NCBI RefSeq assembly: GCF_030936135.1
Contig: NC_082612.1
Location: forward strand, 19,973,475 to 20,037,474
Length of the DNA stretch: 64,000 nt
Reading direction: 5' to 3'
Source: Gavia stellata
Lineage: Eukaryota > Chordata > Aves > Gaviiformes > Gaviidae
Part shown: positions 60,349 through 64,000 of the stretch, piece after piece
Layout of the letters: the number at the start of each line of letters is the position of its first letter
Numbering within the stretch: position 1 is the first letter of the stretch
Translations under genes and position numbers: made by a program
The notes under the pieces: generated by a model
Databases searched by the model: none
Told to the model about the DNA's origin: nothing
Seen by the model: only the letters and a program-made list of their open reading frames with translations

Positions 60349-60400
60349 GTATTTCTGGCAGTGACATCAGATAACTTTGTACCTTTAAATGTCTGCCAAT
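60349..60400 (-). repeat. 52-bp repeat, copy A
   Basis: 50 of 52 bases match 62233-62284 (counted by eye; the differences are C/T and T/C). Flanks are unrelated; on the left is a TATA-rich tract (60305-60345). The unit is bounded by TGGCAG and CTGCCA as inverted ends. On the - strand it can be read as WQTFKGTKLSDVTARNT without a stop. Confidence 0.9.
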
Positions 60401-61817
60401 TCTTTGTGAATGTCAAGTATAGAGGTCTGTGCTATGGGTAAGATGATCAGAGGTGGTTCACTCAAGCTGAGCTTTTGTCCCTGTCCTCCTCCTAGTGATA
60501 CTCGGCATTTCTCAAAGTGATTGCTCCAAGACTTTGACTATGTGCCTTAGTCCCTAATTTTTTGATATGTGTTTGGCTGGTTGGGTGTCCTGGGCTATGC
60601 TAGGATGGTCTTTTTCTAAACAAATCTTCATTACGTGAAATTCTTCTTGAGCTTTTAATTTAGTTGTATGGCCATTATTTTGTAGGCCAAAATTATCTAG
60701 TTAGTAATTGGATCCTAGAATTTTTGTCGAGTTCCCCAGTCTGATAGTGCGCTTATCCGCTTCCTTGGTTTTGATTGTTTTTTCTTCAGGTTTTGAGCTA
60801 AAGAAGTGTAAACACTTACTGATGCATCTTTTCTGGGGGGTGTAGGTGCAGGTCTTGCATTATTAAGTGACTCAAAGCATCATTGCTGAAGCGAAGGAAG
60901 CTTTCAAGTCTTTTTAAATAGTTAAAATAATTCTCTACCCTGTCTTGAAGATCTCAAAGCTGTTAGGATCTTAAAAGACGTTGGTATGCTTTTCCTGTTG
61001 GAAATCACTTCAGCAGAGGAGCTGGAAAAATGGAAACAGCGTGTGTTTGGTATAAAAGCATTAGAACAAAATAAACAGCTGAACTGTTGAGAAATCCTGG
61101 CTAAATACCTAGAAGTAAAATCTGCTGGGATGTTGAAGCTGCCTTTGACGCCAGCAGCCTCTCATGTAGCTAGGATGAGATTTTAATTGTTGGGTTTCAT
61201 GTATCTATTTCGGTCATATCCAATAAGCAATGAAGAAAGAGAACAAGCGGGTTGTGTTGTGGTTCTTGTCTTGCTGGTGTTGATGACACTAGCCTGTATA
61301 CGTTAATGGAAGCCCACTGTGAAATGATGAGACCTAATAACTGTAAAATCTTCCCATGTGATGGCCGTAAGCTGTTAATCCCGTAATGACGTGTAATGTT
61401 TCTTTTCTTTTAACTTGTCGGTTTCTGATTCCAGACTTGATGTAATGTATTTCTTTTCCTTCTGCATTCTGACTTGCAAGCGGTTGGTTTGAAGTCAGAA
61501 CACTGTTTAAAACCCTGACTCTGTGCATTTTAATAAAATATCCTTTCAACAAGATATAGGTATTTAATAAGCGTTTGCTGCTTTGTAACTTAACCAGATG
61601 GTAAGAATGAAGAATATAAATAACTGTTGAACTGTATAACTATTTAAATATATGTAAATACTTTATGGTCATACTGTTAAAAGATGCTAAGAATTACCTT
61701 TTTTTTAGGGAATAATACATACAAATGCAAACCAAAAGCAAATAATTTAAAATTATTTCACATTACGGAATCTGATTTTTCCACTGCCTGATTTAGAGGA
61801 TTCCCTCCTTTTCAAAC

Positions 61818-62050
61818 ATGGAAGCAATCATTTTTTTGGATCGTGGTTGACCCTAGGAGTCTAACTTCTGGATCCAAGCCCCTTGTGCTTGTCAGTACAG
61901 AACAGGATGATGGGGGGGGTTTTTTGTCCGTAATAGTTTGAAGTTGTAAGATCTAAGACACAAGCCCTTAGAGGTTGATGAGGAGACGATAAAGCGACAC
62001 AGCTCGGCGGGAGAGCTAGTGGCCTTAACATATGCTGAAACAGTCTGCTT
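61818..62050 (-). other. Open stretch of about 77 codons without Met, unidentified
   Basis: From just after a TAA (62053-62051) to a TGA near 61818 the - strand is open, reading a Ser/Thr-rich segment with SSPAELCRFIVSSS and then LDPEVRLLGSTTIQKND. It sits between other protein-like pieces on the same strand. It may be chance, but together with its neighbours it suggests a longer decayed coding region. Confidence 0.25.
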
Positions 62051-62162
62051 TTAGTATTCCTATTTTTGTGTAATCTCGTACCCAGTTAACCAATTTGACT
62101 TTAAGACAGCGATGCAATACTATTACTAATGTGTCCTTAGGAGTAAGCTGTTTTGTCTAGCG

Positions 62163-62469
62163 CTAGCTACCATGGCTGGCATCACTGCAAGCTGTGCTGG
62201 CATTACTTTGGGAGAAATGCTTTCCAAAGGAGGTATTTCTGGCAGTGACATCAGATAACTTTGTATCTTTAAATGCCTGCCAATAAGTGAGCCGTGTGTG
62301 AGTTTGACCGTCGGTCATCTGAACGAGTTCTTTCACAGCTCGGGCTTCTTGAGTATCACGGCAGTTTGATACGGCTTGTACACCGGAGGTGAGGGGAATC
62401 AGGATGGCACCCTTCTCGATCGGGAAGGCTGTGGACTGCTCCGGCACAGGCTCCTGAGCTCGGAATGGA
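62163..62469 (-). pseudogene. Protein-like antisense segment containing repeat copy B
   Basis: An open frame on the - strand, closed by a stop at 62165-62163, reads FPIEKGAILIPLTSGVQAV, a Cys, the VKELVQMTDGQTHTRLTYWQ segment and then LSDVTARNTS. Composition and codon use look coding. The frame is preceded by a stop near 62474 and is out of phase with the piece upstream. No family recognised. Confidence 0.4.
62233..62284 (-). repeat. 52-bp repeat, copy B
   Basis: Twin of 60349-60400, same orientation, 1,884 bases away. Here it lies inside an antisense open frame. Confidence 0.9.
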
Positions 62470-62480
62470 AACTAGGTAGA

Positions 62481-62753
62481 TTATAGCAGGGTTTTTTTCC
62501 CCATCCTTCTACCTCGAGGGTGAAATGCAGCTGTGCTGTAGTTAGCTGCTGTGCAAAATGGAACCACAATGACTCTGGAGGAATCGATGTCACCTCGGCA
62601 TTTGGTCAGTGTTTTTAGTGGCACGGTTCCTTGATTATAAATGTCGCTTCGTATGAATAACTCAGCTCTGCTTTTCCTCGCAAGTAGGAAACTGAATTTG
62701 CAACGATCCTCTCCTCTTGAGCTTGTAATGAGTATTTGAGAGTGTGTACACAT
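62481..62753 (-). pseudogene. Protein-like antisense segment, unidentified
   Basis: A - strand frame reading RCKFSFLLARKSRAELFIR, then VPLKTLTKCRGDIDSSRVIV, an FC and an NYS potential glycosylation site, before it runs into a Lys-rich end at an A tract (62491-62497), where a frameshift is likely. Beyond the A tract another frame stays open. The first Met (62753) need not be a start. Strand and style match the pieces at 59.2-59.95 kb and 62.16 kb. Confidence 0.35.
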
Positions 62754-63011
62754 ACCCAGGCAGTGTGCTCACCCGTCCAGTGCCCAAGCATGCCAATGGG
62801 GTCAGCAGGTGGGGAAAATGACTTCTTAAGCTGATCTGTTTTCAGCCTCTGACAGTGATACAGTTTTAGTGGGAATGGTAGATGTGACCATTTCCAGCAA
62901 TGCCTTTAAGGTTTCTCAAGTGGGAAGTGACTCTGGCTTTGAACCTCACTGTAGGTTTTTTATCTAAATTGGTCACTCTTACTAGTCAGCTTAAATTCTG
63001 TTTTCTTTCAG

Positions 63012-63084
63012 ATGGAGTGTTCTTTTTTGTGTGTGTTTAGAACACATTTCAAATTAATCATGAATTTGGGCATTGTATTTTCTT
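63012..63084 (+). other. LIN54: Possible cryptic untranslated exon of LIN54
   Basis: TTTTCTTTCAG directly before 63012 and CTT/GTGAGTAC at 63085 are both good splice signals in the LIN54 direction, 73 bases apart. A coding role is unlikely. It could be a decoy or a minor 5' UTR exon. Confidence 0.25.
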
Positions 63085-63774
63085 GTGAGTACTGAGGGGA
63101 AAAAAAAATACTGAGCTGCTCTTTTCACAGCCAGCATAGAGGAATTATCTGTTCATCTTGGAAGAGCAGGGCTTTGGCTTGGTCCTGGGGTAGGTGGGCT
63201 GTTGAAGGAGCTTGTGGAGTTGTTCAAGCCTGTCACTAGACAGCTGTTTGTTTTTCTGAGATTTCCAAAATGAGGATTTGGCAAAAATGAACCCCTGTTA
63301 CATCTGGTATGAATAACAAGTCTCTTGAGGCAAGATAACCTGCTAATCAGTGTTGACATGTATAAGAAAAGCCATTATCATCTGTTGGATTTTTAAAGCT
63401 CTTTAACTCTTGCTTTATTTTTCAGTAAGCTTAAATGTCTGTGAACGAGGTGCCTGTATCTTGGGGGGGGAAACACTGTTCCTTTGTGTCCTGTGTTGTC
63501 AAGAGTGGGCTGGTAATCCACAGCGAGTCAGTGCCTTGATTTCACTTCAGTGGATGATGTTGAAGAGGTTTGATGTAATTTCTTACTGAGAGTAAATTCA
63601 GCTTAATGTGTTTTGGTAACTATTTTTTTCACGATATCCCTCCTGTGCATGCACAATACCTTCAGTCTGAAAAAAAATTCTGCTACTATATTTTCTTCTT
63701 TGCTAATATTACTCATAAAACTTTGAAAGTGTATGTTTTCTGGAAGCCGATAACTTTTTTAAATATTATTGCAG

Positions 63775-64000
63775 TACCTGCTCCAGTCATCACTGCCACA
63801 ACTGCTAAAATGGAGGTGGTTTCAGCAGAAGTCAACAGCTTGCTCCCTGAGGAAATAATGGACACCGGTATAACTCTGGTGGAAGACGACAGCATCGAGG
63901 CAGTTATCGTGTCATCGCCGATGGGAGATTCTATTCCCATGGAAACAGAACTGGAAGAAATAGTGAACATAAGCTCCACCAGCGAGTCCTCAGCTACGAC
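63775..64000 (+). CDS. LIN54: LIN54, first coding exon (partial, runs off the right edge)
   Basis: LIN54 is the sequence-specific DNA-binding subunit of the MuvB core, which joins p130/p107-E2F in DREAM to silence, and MYB or FOXM1 to activate, cell-cycle genes. It binds CHR elements through two tesmin-type CXC domains, which lie far downstream and outside this window. The exon begins after TTATTGCAG (AG at 63773-63774) with 35 untranslated bases. The ATG at 63810 gives MEVVSAEVNSLLPEEIMDTG, the acidic LVEDDSIEAVIVSSP stretch and IPMETELEEIVNI, the family's characteristic N-terminus. 63 complete codons plus two bases are inside the window, and no donor is reached. Relative to my memory of the human protein there are four extra residues, MGDS, before IPMETE. 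Recognition is by this conserved N-terminus. Confidence 0.93.

Larger units (their letters stand above)
45913..63774 (+). other. LIN54: LIN54 intron 1 (about 17.9 kb)
   Basis: From the best first-exon donor to the acceptor of the first coding exon (TTATTGCAG at 63766-63774). Apart from the repeats and the decayed antisense sequence listed separately, I see no conserved exon. The left 1 kb is still CpG island. Confidence 0.6.

Noticed and set aside
59176-62753. Naming the antisense region as a specific endogenous retroviral envelope
   Set aside because: No LTR pair, primer-binding site, polypurine tract on the right strand, gag or pol sequence, or CX6CC motif could be seen, so a specific name would be a guess.

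Overview
The window is nuclear genomic DNA from a bird. Several CR1 LINE copies, one of them over 3 kb, share the avian 3' tail that ends in ATTCTRTG-type repeats. There is also an old turtle/crocodile-like CR1 relic, a MIR-like SINE relic and a small solo LTR. The protein-coding content is two conserved, divergently transcribed vertebrate genes, COPS4 and LIN54. I could not determine the species.

Layout. 1-5.8 kb: a long CR1 on the + strand, already under way at base 1, and a 5'-truncated CR1 on the - strand, separated by unique DNA and a GC-rich block. 5.8-35.7 kb: gene-poor intergenic DNA downstream of the COPS4 3' end. It holds a duplicated block of about 130 bp, a MIR relic, two CR1 tails, an ancient antisense CR1 relic (27.4-28.5 kb) and a solo LTR (32.5 kb). 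35.7-45.3 kb: the complete COPS4 gene on the - strand. Its ten coding exons, all with GT-AG introns in consistent phase, were assembled by reading. They total 1221 nt and encode 406 residues, the usual length of CSN subunit 4. 45.0-47.0 kb: a CpG island forming a bidirectional promoter, with the COPS4 start codon on one side and LIN54 5' untranslated exon(s) on the other. 45.9-63.8 kb: the large first intron of LIN54. 63,775-64,000: the first coding exon of LIN54, cut by the window edge.

The two genes are not an operon but share a promoter region. COPS4 encodes a scaffold subunit of the COP9 signalosome, which removes NEDD8 from cullin-RING ligases. LIN54 encodes the DNA-binding subunit of the MuvB core of DREAM and MYB-MuvB, which controls cell-cycle genes.

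The least explained part is in LIN54 intron 1, on the strand opposite LIN54, between about 62.75 and 59.18 kb. Broken open stretches there look like a decayed cysteine-containing membrane protein. They end in a hydrophobic anchor, a basic tail and a closely spaced AATAAA. A 52-bp segment inside it recurs 1.9 kb away with 50 of 52 bases identical. I could not name the family; a dead host membrane-protein gene and an old viral glycoprotein relic are both open.
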